Shown here: positions 1-7,869 of the stretch, one piece after another
Layout of the letters: every line of letters starts with the position of its first letter
Numbering within the stretch: the stretch's first letter is position 1
Assembly: GCA_011773475.1 (NCBI GenBank)
Contig: WVXN01000081.1
Location: 6,067 to 30,281, forward strand
Source of the DNA: Candidatus Aenigmatarchaeota archaeon
GTDB lineage: Archaea; Aenigmatarchaeota; Aenigmatarchaeia; Aenigmatarchaeales; Aenigmatarchaeaceae
Length of the DNA stretch: 24,215 bases
Direction: 5' to 3'
Notes under the pieces: model-generated
The model's input: only the letters and a program-made list of their open reading frames with translations
Databases searched by the model: none
Told to the model about the DNA's origin: nothing
Made by a program: the position numbers and the translations under genes

Positions 1-123
1 TCTTTCCAAGAATTATCAAGAGCAGTTAGATTAGCTCATAATATAAGGGCAAATATGCTTTGGGCTGTTGTTGATAATGAAAACGATGTAACATACTATA
101 ATGTAACTTACATAAGCCTATAG
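1..123 (+). CDS. endA: tRNA-splicing endonuclease, C-terminal 40 residues (partial)
   Basis: The reading frame is open from base 1 to a TAG at 121-123. It encodes 40 residues including RAVRLAHNIRANMLW, AVVDNENDVTYY and NVTYISL. The pattern of an RLAH helix followed by AVVDxxxDVTYY and a short final strand matches the end of archaeal EndA, which excises introns with a bulge-helix-bulge fold from tRNA and rRNA precursors. The N-terminal part lies outside the window, so catalytic Tyr and His cannot be checked. A basic residue often follows the AHxxR stretch in homologues; here it is Ala-Asn, which may matter for the catalytic lysine but needs an alignment. The stop codon overlaps the ribosome-binding site of the next gene, so the two are probably co-transcribed. 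Its likely client, an intron-bearing tRNA-Arg, is at 22684-22794. Confidence 0.8.
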   Translation, partial: SFQELSRAVRLAHNIRANMLWAVVDNENDVTYYNVTYISL

Positions 124-128
124 GAGGT
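123..128 (+). promoter_or_regulatory. Strong Shine-Dalgarno site
   Basis: GGAGGT lies six bases before the ATG at 135 and begins inside the upstream TAG stop. It is complementary to the conserved 3' end of archaeal 16S rRNA and supports both the chosen start and translational coupling to endA. Confidence 0.75.
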
Positions 129-134
129 TTTTAA

Positions 135-1274
135 ATGCTTGTAAAAGACATAATGACAAAAAAATTTATTTCTATAAATCCTGAAGCAACATTAACAAAA
201 TTAATTTCTTTAATAGAAAAACATAATTTAAGACAAATTTTAGTAACTGAAAGAAGAAAATTAAAGGGAATCATTTATACCAAAGAACTAGCAAAAAAGG
301 GAATTAGCAATCCTGAGAGAACAAAAGTTCATTCAATTATGAGTTTTATGCCTACTCATCTTTCTCCTGAAAGTAAAATAAACGAATCTGCAAAACTAAT
401 ATTGAAAACCGGTTTGAGAGCTTTGCCCGTCTGTGAAAAAAACAAAGTTGTTGGAATAGTTTCTATGTTTGATATAATTGAAGCAGCCTCTAAAATGAAA
501 GAATTCAGACAAACAACAGCAGAAACCATAATGTCTGTGCCAGAAATAATAGCTAATGATGATGACATAGGAAGGGCTAGAATTTTAATGAGAGAAAAAA
601 ACATATCTAGACTTCCTATTATTGATAAAAATAGAAAATTATGCGGAATTGTAACAATTTTTGACTTATTAAAAGCAGTAAAACCTCGAGATAGAATAGA
701 TTTTTATTCTATGGCTGCTGAAAAAGAAACCATAATGAAAATACCTGTTTCAACAATCATGAATAGTTCTCCTTTAATTGTTGGTAGACGTGCAACGTTA
801 AATGAAATAGTCAATTTAATGGACAGGAGAAAAAGTGATGGTGTTATTGTAGCAGAAAACCAATTTCCTGTTGGTGTAATAACAGCAAAAGACTTGTTAG
901 AAGTCTATGTTTCTAGTTTAGAGAAAAAAGGTATTTATTACCAAATTGTTGGTTTGGAAGATGAAGACGATTTTGTGGTTGCAACTGTAGACAGAATGAT
1001 CAGAGATGTCATACAAAAAATATCTAAAGTCTATAAACCACAGTTCTTCTTTTTACATATAAAGAGATATGAAAAAACAGGGAAAATTAAATATTCAATA
1101 AGAACAAGACTTTTAACTAATAAAGGAGCTTTTATAAGTAAATCTTATGCTTGGGACTTGAGAACTGCTGTTGATGGAGCATTAGAAAAATTAGAACGCA
1201 TAATGTTCAAGGAAAGGGAACTGAAAAAAAGCAGATTAAGAGAAAGGTTAAGATTTAAAAAACTGAGCAGGTAA
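135..1274 (+). CDS. Four-CBS-domain protein with C-terminal HPF-like (S30AE) ribosome-hibernation domain
   Basis: This 379-aa soluble protein carries four CBS repeats, at about residues 1-55, 64-118, 130-185 and 205-260. Each has the IM...P...A...M......LPV.....GI......D pattern. CBS pairs usually bind adenine nucleotides and sense energy state. Residues about 266-379 are different: a beta-strand (FFFLHIKRYEK), a second strand pair (KYSIRTRLLTNKGAFIS), then a helix DLRTAVDGALEKLERIM and a basic tail. That order and the DL..Av..aLekLer helix resemble the hibernation-promoting factor/ribosome modulation (S30AE) fold. The simplest reading is an energy-sensing factor that parks ribosomes when nucleotide levels change; the two halves are seen, the combined role is inferred. 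The gene follows endA directly with a strong ribosome-binding site and is followed after 12 bases by a zinc-ribbon gene in the same frame. CBS assignment is firm; the HPF-like call is strong but unsearched. Confidence 0.85.
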   Translation: MLVKDIMTKKFISINPEATLTKLISLIEKHNLRQILVTERRKLKGIIYTKELAKKGISNPERTKVHSIMSFMPTHLSPESKINESAKLILKTGLRALPVCEKNKVVGIVSMFDIIEAASKMKEFRQTTAETIMSVPEIIANDDDIGRARILMREKNISRLPIIDKNRKLCGIVTIFDLLKAVKPRDRIDFYSMAAEKETIMKIPVSTIMNSSPLIVGRRATLNEIVNLMDRRKSDGVIVAENQFPVGVITAKDLLEVYVSSLEKKGIYYQIVGLEDEDDFVVATVDRMIRDVIQKISKVYKPQFFFLHIKRYEKTGKIKYSIRTRLLTNKGAFISKSYAWDLRTAVDGALEKLERIMFKERELKKSRLRERLRFKKLSR

Positions 1275-1286
1275 TTAAGTTTATTG

Positions 1287-1427
1287 GTGATTAAAATTCA
1301 AACCTACTGTGACCGTTGCAAGAAATCGGTTAAAGACGTTGGAAGACTAACAAATGTTAAATGGAAAGGTGTTAATCTAAAATTATGCAAGGATTGTAGG
1401 AGAAGAATAAAAATCAGAGTAAGATAA
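1287..1427 (+). CDS. 46-aa zinc-ribbon protein
   Basis: A short frame starting at GTG 1287 (TTG 1284 is an alternative) and ending at TAA 1425-1427 encodes 46 residues. It has two CxxC knuckles, CDRC at residues 8-11 and CKDC at about 34-37, and a very basic tail (RRRIKIRVR). This fits one zinc ion in a ribbon and a nucleic-acid or ribosome contact, but no named family is recognised. It sits 12 bases after the CBS/HPF-like gene, in the same frame, and is probably co-transcribed with it. The start is uncertain because the GTG forms part of a GGTGA stretch that could itself be read as a ribosome-binding site. No in-frame ATG follows. Confidence 0.6.
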   Translation: MIKIQTYCDRCKKSVKDVGRLTNVKWKGVNLKLCKDCRRRIKIRVR

Positions 1428-1457
1428 TATTAAATCTTTTTCTTTTTTAATAAATAT

Positions 1458-1715
1458 ATGACGGCTTACAAATGTTCTGATAAGGAATGGAACGAGATAA
1501 TAGATATTTTATTACATATTTGCACAAAATATGATATTGAATCTAGATCTAATTTTGGTGATCATTGTGCTTGGATAAGACCGGAAGAAAATGTTGCACC
1601 GTTTTTTGTTTACGGAGAAATTGTAAAACGTTTAGAGTATAGAGAAAATATAAAAATTAAAGAACCAAAAGAATCTTTTATAGACAAAAATACTATAGAA
1701 GTTCATAGAAAATAA
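1458..1715 (+). CDS. Hypothetical 85-aa protein
   Basis: No family is recognised. The 85-aa product is soluble and mixed alpha/beta, with a Trp-rich N-terminal helix (KEWNEIIDILLHI), a central FGDHCAWIRPEE stretch and a charged tail. An AT-rich element (TTTTAATAAATATATG) runs straight into the ATG, so transcription could be leaderless or nearly so. The TAA stop at 1713-1715 directly abuts the stop of the convergent rhomboid gene with no spacer. Codon use resembles its neighbours, which supports a real gene, but function is unknown. Confidence 0.6.
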   Translation: MTAYKCSDKEWNEIIDILLHICTKYDIESRSNFGDHCAWIRPEENVAPFFVYGEIVKRLEYRENIKIKEPKESFIDKNTIEVHRK

Positions 1716-2339
1716 TCACATCCACCTATCTTCCCATTCTCTAATTCTTTCTTCACTAACACTTGTTTTTGATTTTCTTTTTAATCTTATATTTTCACCA
1801 TAGTCTTTTTTCAAATAAAAACCGTATGCTAAACCAAAGGCTAATCCAAATAAATGAGCTGCATATGCAATACCACCAGCAGCTGAAAAGAATCCTAGAA
1901 AATCAAGCAAAGCCCAAAAGAAAACTGCAGCAATCATTGGCATTGGAACTCCGAGACCCATATAAACAGTCATCTTAGGTCTTAAAATGGCCAATGTTCC
2001 AAAAATTCCATAAATTGCTCCAGATGCTCCTATTGAAGCTTCGTAAAATGTAATACTTCCCATTCCAGCTATTATTCCTGAAACAAAAAACATAATTAAA
2101 AATTTCTTTCCACCAATAATTTTCTCTAGTATTGAACCAAAAAGAGCTAAAGCAAACATATTACCAAATATATGTGATGCGTCTCCATGAAGAAAAAGAT
2201 AAGTTACAATTGTCCAGGGTTTAAATAAAAACTCCGAAGAGACCAGAGCAAAATTCTCAGTTATTGGAAATATAAATTGTAGGATAAAAACTATTACACA
2301 AATTATCACAATTTTTATAGCATACCAATTGTATTTCAT
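1716..2339 (-). CDS. Rhomboid-family intramembrane serine protease
   Basis: The 207-aa polytopic membrane protein has about six hydrophobic segments. Rhomboid signatures are all present: HIFGN with His56 and Asn60 (matching the HxxxN oxyanion motif of bacterial GlpG), GASGAIYG with nucleophile Ser106 and AAHLFG with catalytic His162. Rhomboids cut transmembrane segments of single-pass proteins inside the bilayer. A charged cytoplasmic tail (residues about 176-207) ends in WEDRWM. Start ATG 2339 is followed upstream by a 52-base gap to a divergently transcribed giant surface protein with one N-terminal transmembrane helix, a physically plausible substrate, though that link is only positional. 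The family call is secure; the substrate is not. Confidence 0.93.
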   Translation of the reverse strand: MKYNWYAIKIVIICVIVFILQFIFPITENFALVSSEFLFKPWTIVTYLFLHGDASHIFGNMFALALFGSILEKIIGGKKFLIMFFVSGIIAGMGSITFYEASIGASGAIYGIFGTLAILRPKMTVYMGLGVPMPMIAAVFFWALLDFLGFFSAAGGIAYAAHLFGLAFGLAYGFYLKKDYGENIRLKRKSKTSVSEERIREWEDRWM

Positions 2340-2391
2340 TCAAATACCATTATAAATAATACCTGATTAATCTTAATATATTTAGAATAAA
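2340..2391. promoter_or_regulatory. Divergent promoter region, rhomboid / surface protein
   Basis: The 52 bases hold TATAAATAAT at 2351-2360, a perfect palindrome GATTAATC at 2365-2372 and TTAATATATTTAG at about 2373-2385. TATAAATA could drive the + gene with a leader of about ten bases, and the reverse of TTAATATA could drive the - gene. The assignment rests on TATA-like sequence and spacing only. Confidence 0.45.
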
Positions 2392-5300
2392 ATGTCATCA
2401 AATATCATTGCAGCAGTAATAATGATATTATTTTTATTTGCTTTCATAGCAGCAATCTATTTTCTCGTAGCAGAAATTCCTCCACCCTCAATACCTGGTT
2501 TTGAAATGCCCTGTGTTGAACGTTGGGGTTGTACAGAGTGGTCTGAATGCGTGAATGATACTAAAACAAGAACTTGTATAGATGAGAATAACTGTAACAC
2601 AACTAAGAAAAAACCAATAGAAATTGATTCTTGTAGTGAACCTATATCAGATTGTGGAAACGATGTGTGTGATGATGATGAGTCCTGTAGTTTATGCCCT
2701 GATGATTGTGGAAGGTGCAATGGAAAAGACTGTCTTGTAGATGAGATGTGTGAATCAGGACATTGTGTGCATGGTATTTGTAGAATTACTGACCCATATT
2801 GTGGAGATGGTTATTGTGATTCAGGTGAAACATGTGAGACATGCACTAGAGATTGTGGAGAGTGTCCAGGACCAGGACCATGTACACCATCTTGGGGTAG
2901 CTGGGAGAATCAAGGATGTGGTGTGAATTGTTTTGATGCTGGATTATGTTTAATTACAGAACAGTGTCAGAAAAAATCAGATGGTTGTGGAAATCATCAA
3001 TATCAGTGTGTTGTTGATGATGCTTGTGAAGTTCCATCTGAAACAAATGTTAGTAAACAAGATTACTTTGATTTTGGCGAGCAATTATTGAAGAGGATGA
3101 TAAGTTATACTGAAACAAAATATGTTGACTATAAGGGAGATAAAATTCCTGTGGTACATTCCTCAGAATCGTTTGGTTCAAATAGTGGAAATACTAGACT
3201 TGCTCTTGCTTTGGCTATGTATTCAAGCATAACTGGAAAGGAAGAGATTGAACTAATACCAGATTTTAATTCTAGTTTTGAATCTAAAACCTATAAAGAT
3301 GGTATAAAGTCTGTTAATATAGAAAATGAATATAAACATGGAGCACCAGATTGGGGAGAAATTTGGGCTCCTGTATTTTTATTCGAGAATGAGCTAACAG
3401 GTAAAGCATGGAAATGGGGAGGGAATTTCGAGAATATTCGAATTGAGTCTATTTCTTATTTAGACTCAGAAACTATTCGAATTTATGGTGAAGGAATTGA
3501 ATTTATCCTAAAACCAAAAGAAGGATATAGAAAAATTACTGTTGATGAGAATTTTTTAACTGCTAAAAATGATCGTCCATTAAGAGATTATATTGGGTGG
3601 CAACCAGTTCAAGTAGGAGATGTAGTAGAATTCCAAGCTTATGATCCAAAAGCAGTCTATTGGAACAATCGAGGAGAGCCATTTGACTTAGGACAAACTA
3701 AAAATGTCATGCATTATCATTCTTATGGGACAGTAAAACTAAAACGAGGTGAACAAACCTTTGAAGGTGTAGGTTCTTTTCAACATGCTTGGATGGATTA
3801 TGGTTTTTATACTACTACAGGAAAAATTAAATTGAGAAATGCTTTTCATATCTACACTGAAGAATTTATAATCCACCTTCAAAGTATTATAGCTGGAGAA
3901 TATGGTTGGCGAGACGGAGGAGTATATTTCTTAGATGATGGCTCTTACGACGTATTAGGTAATAGTGTAGGTGGATTTGCTTATGAAATTATCGATGGTC
4001 CAGAAAAACTTAGTTTCAATATATTAATAGATACACATAAAGGTAAAGTAGAAATTGATTTAACGGATCCGAATCCTGATGTTCCAGCATTTGGTTTTCA
4101 GGATCATTGGATAGATGTTAAAGTTACAATAGATGGGCGGTCTGTGAATGGAATTATGGCCACTTCTGAAACAGAGCGAAAAATAGTAACAAACATGATA
4201 ACTCTTGTTCGTGGTTTAATCAACAGTCAATTACTTAAAAGACCAATCACTTTTTCAATGGATGCTAGTTCTGCTCTGCATTTATTTGGAGACAATTTAG
4301 ATGAAAATTCTCTCTGGCAAAATCTAACAGATATAGAAAAAACTTATTGGAAAGAAAAGATTTTACCAATTCATACGCAATGGAACAGTGAGAGTTTTGA
4401 AGCATTTGCTGCTTACTATTCTTATAAATTTGGTTGGGATATTGATAAAACTCCTGAATGGTTTGATGCTCAATTAGATTTGTATACATCACAGGGTTGG
4501 CAAAGACCAGAATACAACATATACTCATGGTTCTCACTTGCTTTAATGAGAAATCTACAACAAGAACGTAAATCAGAAGGTTTTAGTTATGATAGGATAA
4601 CTGAGTTTGATGAATATTATGATAGACAATTAGATCATATCAAATATGCAGCTGGAACAAATGGAGAAGTATGGACTTGGGGAAGAAGTACTGGTACATA
4701 TGGGATAGGTGGATTTATTGGTCCATTAGAAAATGCTATAAGTTTTGGAAAAGTAAGCGAAAGTAATAAGGGAATTTTCAAAAGAATTGCACACTTGAGT
4801 TTTCTAAGAGCCAAAGACTATTATTATAATGAAACTTTGGGATTGCTCGATGCTAGCAAAAAACCATATCCGGAAATGATAGTCTATGGTTTTAACAAGA
4901 CTATACCGAGTAATGCTCAGTTTGTCCAATCGCTTTTTATGGGATACATGAATGCTGATGAAAGTGTTAAAGAATCGGATATTCCTGCTGAAACTCATGA
5001 TTATGAGAAGTTCTTTCCGTTTGCTGAAACTGGTGGGGTTCGTGTATACAATGAAGTAGGTGTAAAACATTATTCAGTGGTGGAACCTGTAATGCCTATT
5101 AGTAAAACAGAAATTGATAATTCTTTAGAATATTTGAGGGCAAGAGGTTTAGGAGTTCAAGATACAGCTGAATACGTTATTTCAAAAAGTTTATTAGGAA
5201 CAGAGATACCTAACAAAAAGGAAATAATAGATTATTTTGATGCTAATCAAAATGAATTAGACGGTGCTTGGCATGTTGGTTGGACCCCAATGTTCACAAC

Positions 5301-7818
5301 ACATAGAGTTTTGCTAGCCTATTACATGTTGAATGCTACGCCAAAGAAAAGTTTGGACCCATTCTTTGCCAAATACGATGAATGGTCAGAAGTACAAGAA
5401 TATGATAACTTCTTCCATCCGGAACCGGGATTTGACGGCAGAAATGCTTATCATATTGCTTTCGGTTGGGTCATCTATGGAGTAATTTCCGACTCGACAT
5501 CTGTTCGAGGTTATCCTCCATGGCTAAATCAATATTTCAATCAAATGGAATACGATCTTTCATGGACAACAAGCGAAGATTATCATAAGAGAACGCATAT
5601 TCTGTATACATATGTAATAGCTAGACATGATTTTCCAAATCTCGATGACATTATAACTGAAACAATAGATGAACAACGTGATGATGGTCATTGGGATCAT
5701 ATTTCAGGTGAAGGTAGAAATAGAACAGTTTACGGTACTTCCATACAACTTGTCTTATTAAGTCAGATACAAAAACTTTACCCTGGTTATAGAAGTTCAG
5801 ATATAAACAACTCTATACAAAAATCAAGACAATGGTTTATTGATAATTATCATACTCAAATTTTAGATAGCAAAACTTGCGGATACTTTGGTGATATTCT
5901 AAGTATTGAAGATGCACTAATGACTGGTATTATGTCAATCGGTATTAATGAATTGTTGGACATAAACGTTGACATGACGTTTGAAGATTTAGTTAAAGGG
6001 ATTCAAAAACCAAAAGAATTTGAATTTGATGTAGAGGCTTACAAAAACTTCTTAGATTACGGTATTAACACAATCTTAGAAAAACGTGTCATGAGTGGTT
6101 CGGAAATAATAATGATGGCTTATGTGGTCGATGGTTACAATATACTTCAATCTGAAATTCCAAGAAAACAAGAAGTCATCAACTATTTCAATTCTGCTCA
6201 AAGAGATGATGGAACATGGCCGGGGGAATGTGAAGATGGTGCGCATTATGCTCCTGCCACTGCACATGTGTTAATGAAATTCGATGCTTTAGGTGCTGAA
6301 CCATCTAAATCATTAACCCCTTATTATGAAAAAGTTAACACATGGGAAAAGGTTGACAATGAGATACGCAAAGAACAGTGGTGTGCAGGATATTGGGGTG
6401 AATCTTGGGGACATATCGCAATACCTGTTGTTGACAAAAAACAACAGCCATTGTGGATAGACGAGTGGTTCCAATATTCAGAAAATAATTTTGATAAATG
6501 GGTAAATAATAGCCATCAGAGAGTTCATTACAGTATAGGTCTATATCATTTGTGCATGGAATCTTCAAGAAAGCAAGAGGTCATTGATATCATGTTAGAG
6601 AGTCAACTACCTGATGGAAGTTGGGAAAATAAGGATACTGAAACTGCTGCTTCTATACTTGCATTGAATTGGATTGGTGCTTCTGGACCAGAAGTTGAAG
6701 AAGCAAAACAAAAAGCATTAGATTACTTATTGCCTCTATATCACGAATGGTATCAAGATGGAAAGAAGATGGCAGCATTTAAATTTAGAGGCAGAGACCA
6801 TCATCCAGGTCATAGTATCATGACTGCTCTAGTTCAAGAAGGAATAATCTCAGGACACGACCCATTTGTGGATTATAAAGTGTGTGAAAAGCTTCCTTCA
6901 AATAGTTATATAATGGATATGCCTGTTTTCCCAGAAGATGAAGTACCAAAGGTTATACAAGGGAAAGAGGAAGTTGCTAGAGAATTGATGCCTTGGGTAT
7001 ATGGAATTGGTTATGATGAGAACGGCAAAGTTTTTAGATTTCATATTGGTGTTTCAAACGTTCACGCAACTTGCCTTTTCGTAATAAATGGTAAAGAATA
7101 TAGGAGAGATTTTGATAGTTCTGATTTTACATACTCTGATGGTGTGCTGACAGCAGATGATGGTTCAAGCATGATGACAGTTGATTATCATGCACCGCAT
7201 GCTGTTGCTGTTCAATTTGACCCTACATCATCAATCAACTTTGTGGCGACTTACAGAGGTCCTCCATTGTGGTATGGTAAAACAACTAACCCAGACGATA
7301 CATTACCGACACCAGATCCAGCAATAAGACTTGGAGGTTATGACGCACCAATAGAAATTGTTGGAAAAATTATTCATGATGAACAAGTTACGAACTTTAA
7401 TGCATATGGAATTTGGGAGCGTGTATGGTGGACAGGAGGGCGGTGGGAGTCAGGTCTGCCTTCTCGCTCATGGATGTGCTTTAATAGTGAAGATTATTAT
7501 GCTGTTGTTGCAGAAGTAAAATCTCAGGATGATATTTTATCATTCCATGTAGGCAGGGTTGCTGAAGCTGGAGGTTCGGCATATGTTTTTGATAATTTTC
7601 AGTGGTCAGATGATGGTGAAGAAGTGCCACTAGATGTTGAATTAAATGGCCCAATAAGAGACGCACAGGGAAATATTAAAGGGACTTTTAACCTAAAGAC
7701 AAATCCAGAAAAAGCTAAGGTTATTACCAATATATGGGCAATTTACGGAGATGTTTCTGGAAATGTTCTAGGTAATGTTTTTACGAATGGAACTGCATGG
7801 GTGGAAATGCATAGGTAG
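2392..7818 (+). CDS. Giant single-pass surface protein: Cys-rich stalk, duplicated alpha/alpha-toroid with four QW motifs, beta modules
   Basis: This 1808-aa protein has a short N-terminus and one hydrophobic helix (residues about 5-27), then an extracellular body. Residues 41-212 are very Cys-rich: a thrombospondin-1-like WGCTEWSEC unit, then two CGxxxCDxxExCxxCxxDCG units (about 88-106 and 137-155). A beta-rich region (about 300-600) is followed by helical sequence. Residues about 938-1132 and 1255-1458 are repeats of each other, each opening EIPxKxExIxYF and each holding two QW-type motifs: Gln953, Gln1095, Gln1270 and Gln1405 start QxxxDGxW or QxxDGxW. QW motifs mark the alpha/alpha toroid of squalene/terpenoid cyclases, but no DxDD catalytic acid motif is seen, so cyclase activity is not supported. 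The C-terminal 250 residues are again beta-rich and resemble the first beta region, perhaps AttH/CrtC-like lipocalin folds (tentative). Likely a cell-surface binding or enzyme scaffold. No lipobox or C-terminal anchor is seen. Confidence 0.8.
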   Translation: MSSNIIAAVIMILFLFAFIAAIYFLVAEIPPPSIPGFEMPCVERWGCTEWSECVNDTKTRTCIDENNCNTTKKKPIEIDSCSEPISDCGNDVCDDDESCSLCPDDCGRCNGKDCLVDEMCESGHCVHGICRITDPYCGDGYCDSGETCETCTRDCGECPGPGPCTPSWGSWENQGCGVNCFDAGLCLITEQCQKKSDGCGNHQYQCVVDDACEVPSETNVSKQDYFDFGEQLLKRMISYTETKYVDYKGDKIPVVHSSESFGSNSGNTRLALALAMYSSITGKEEIELIPDFNSSFESKTYKDGIKSVNIENEYKHGAPDWGEIWAPVFLFENELTGKAWKWGGNFENIRIESISYLDSETIRIYGEGIEFILKPKEGYRKITVDENFLTAKNDRPLRDYIGWQPVQVGDVVEFQAYDPKAVYWNNRGEPFDLGQTKNVMHYHSYGTVKLKRGEQTFEGVGSFQHAWMDYGFYTTTGKIKLRNAFHIYTEEFIIHLQSIIAGEYGWRDGGVYFLDDGSYDVLGNSVGGFAYEIIDGPEKLSFNILIDTHKGKVEIDLTDPNPDVPAFGFQDHWIDVKVTIDGRSVNGIMATSETERKIVTNMITLVRGLINSQLLKRPITFSMDASSALHLFGDNLDENSLWQNLTDIEKTYWKEKILPIHTQWNSESFEAFAAYYSYKFGWDIDKTPEWFDAQLDLYTSQGWQRPEYNIYSWFSLALMRNLQQERKSEGFSYDRITEFDEYYDRQLDHIKYAAGTNGEVWTWGRSTGTYGIGGFIGPLENAISFGKVSESNKGIFKRIAHLSFLRAKDYYYNETLGLLDASKKPYPEMIVYGFNKTIPSNAQFVQSLFMGYMNADESVKESDIPAETHDYEKFFPFAETGGVRVYNEVGVKHYSVVEPVMPISKTEIDNSLEYLRARGLGVQDTAEYVISKSLLGTEIPNKKEIIDYFDANQNELDGAWHVGWTPMFTTHRVLLAYYMLNATPKKSLDPFFAKYDEWSEVQEYDNFFHPEPGFDGRNAYHIAFGWVIYGVISDSTSVRGYPPWLNQYFNQMEYDLSWTTSEDYHKRTHILYTYVIARHDFPNLDDIITETIDEQRDDGHWDHISGEGRNRTVYGTSIQLVLLSQIQKLYPGYRSSDINNSIQKSRQWFIDNYHTQILDSKTCGYFGDILSIEDALMTGIMSIGINELLDINVDMTFEDLVKGIQKPKEFEFDVEAYKNFLDYGINTILEKRVMSGSEIIMMAYVVDGYNILQSEIPRKQEVINYFNSAQRDDGTWPGECEDGAHYAPATAHVLMKFDALGAEPSKSLTPYYEKVNTWEKVDNEIRKEQWCAGYWGESWGHIAIPVVDKKQQPLWIDEWFQYSENNFDKWVNNSHQRVHYSIGLYHLCMESSRKQEVIDIMLESQLPDGSWENKDTETAASILALNWIGASGPEVEEAKQKALDYLLPLYHEWYQDGKKMAAFKFRGRDHHPGHSIMTALVQEGIISGHDPFVDYKVCEKLPSNSYIMDMPVFPEDEVPKVIQGKEEVARELMPWVYGIGYDENGKVFRFHIGVSNVHATCLFVINGKEYRRDFDSSDFTYSDGVLTADDGSSMMTVDYHAPHAVAVQFDPTSSINFVATYRGPPLWYGKTTNPDDTLPTPDPAIRLGGYDAPIEIVGKIIHDEQVTNFNAYGIWERVWWTGGRWESGLPSRSWMCFNSEDYYAVVAEVKSQDDILSFHVGRVAEAGGSAYVFDNFQWSDDGEEVPLDVELNGPIRDAQGNIKGTFNLKTNPEKAKVITNIWAIYGDVSGNVLGNVFTNGTAWVEMHR

Positions 7819-7836
7819 TGGGAATAAAAATTCCCA
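7819..7836 (+). terminator. Hairpin after the surface-protein gene
   Basis: Immediately after the TAG stop, TGGGAAT and ATTCCCA form a perfect 7-bp inverted repeat around an AAAA loop. No clean T-run follows directly (TAGCATAATATTTT). It could end transcription or stabilise the 3' end of the long mRNA. The convergent ABC operon ends 33 bases further on, so a bidirectional role is possible. Confidence 0.4.
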
Positions 7837-7869
7837 TAGCATAATATTTTAAAATAACATTAACATCGT

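Noticed and set aside
2641..2870. Short direct repeats suggesting a repeat array or CRISPR
   Set aside because: They are two protein-level copies of a Cys-rich CGxxxCDxxExCxxCxxDCG unit, divergent at DNA level and in frame, with no regular spacers.
2457..2926. Open frames on both strands over the Cys-rich stalk
   Set aside because: They arise from TGT/GAT-rich codons of the giant gene read in other frames; no independent start signals.
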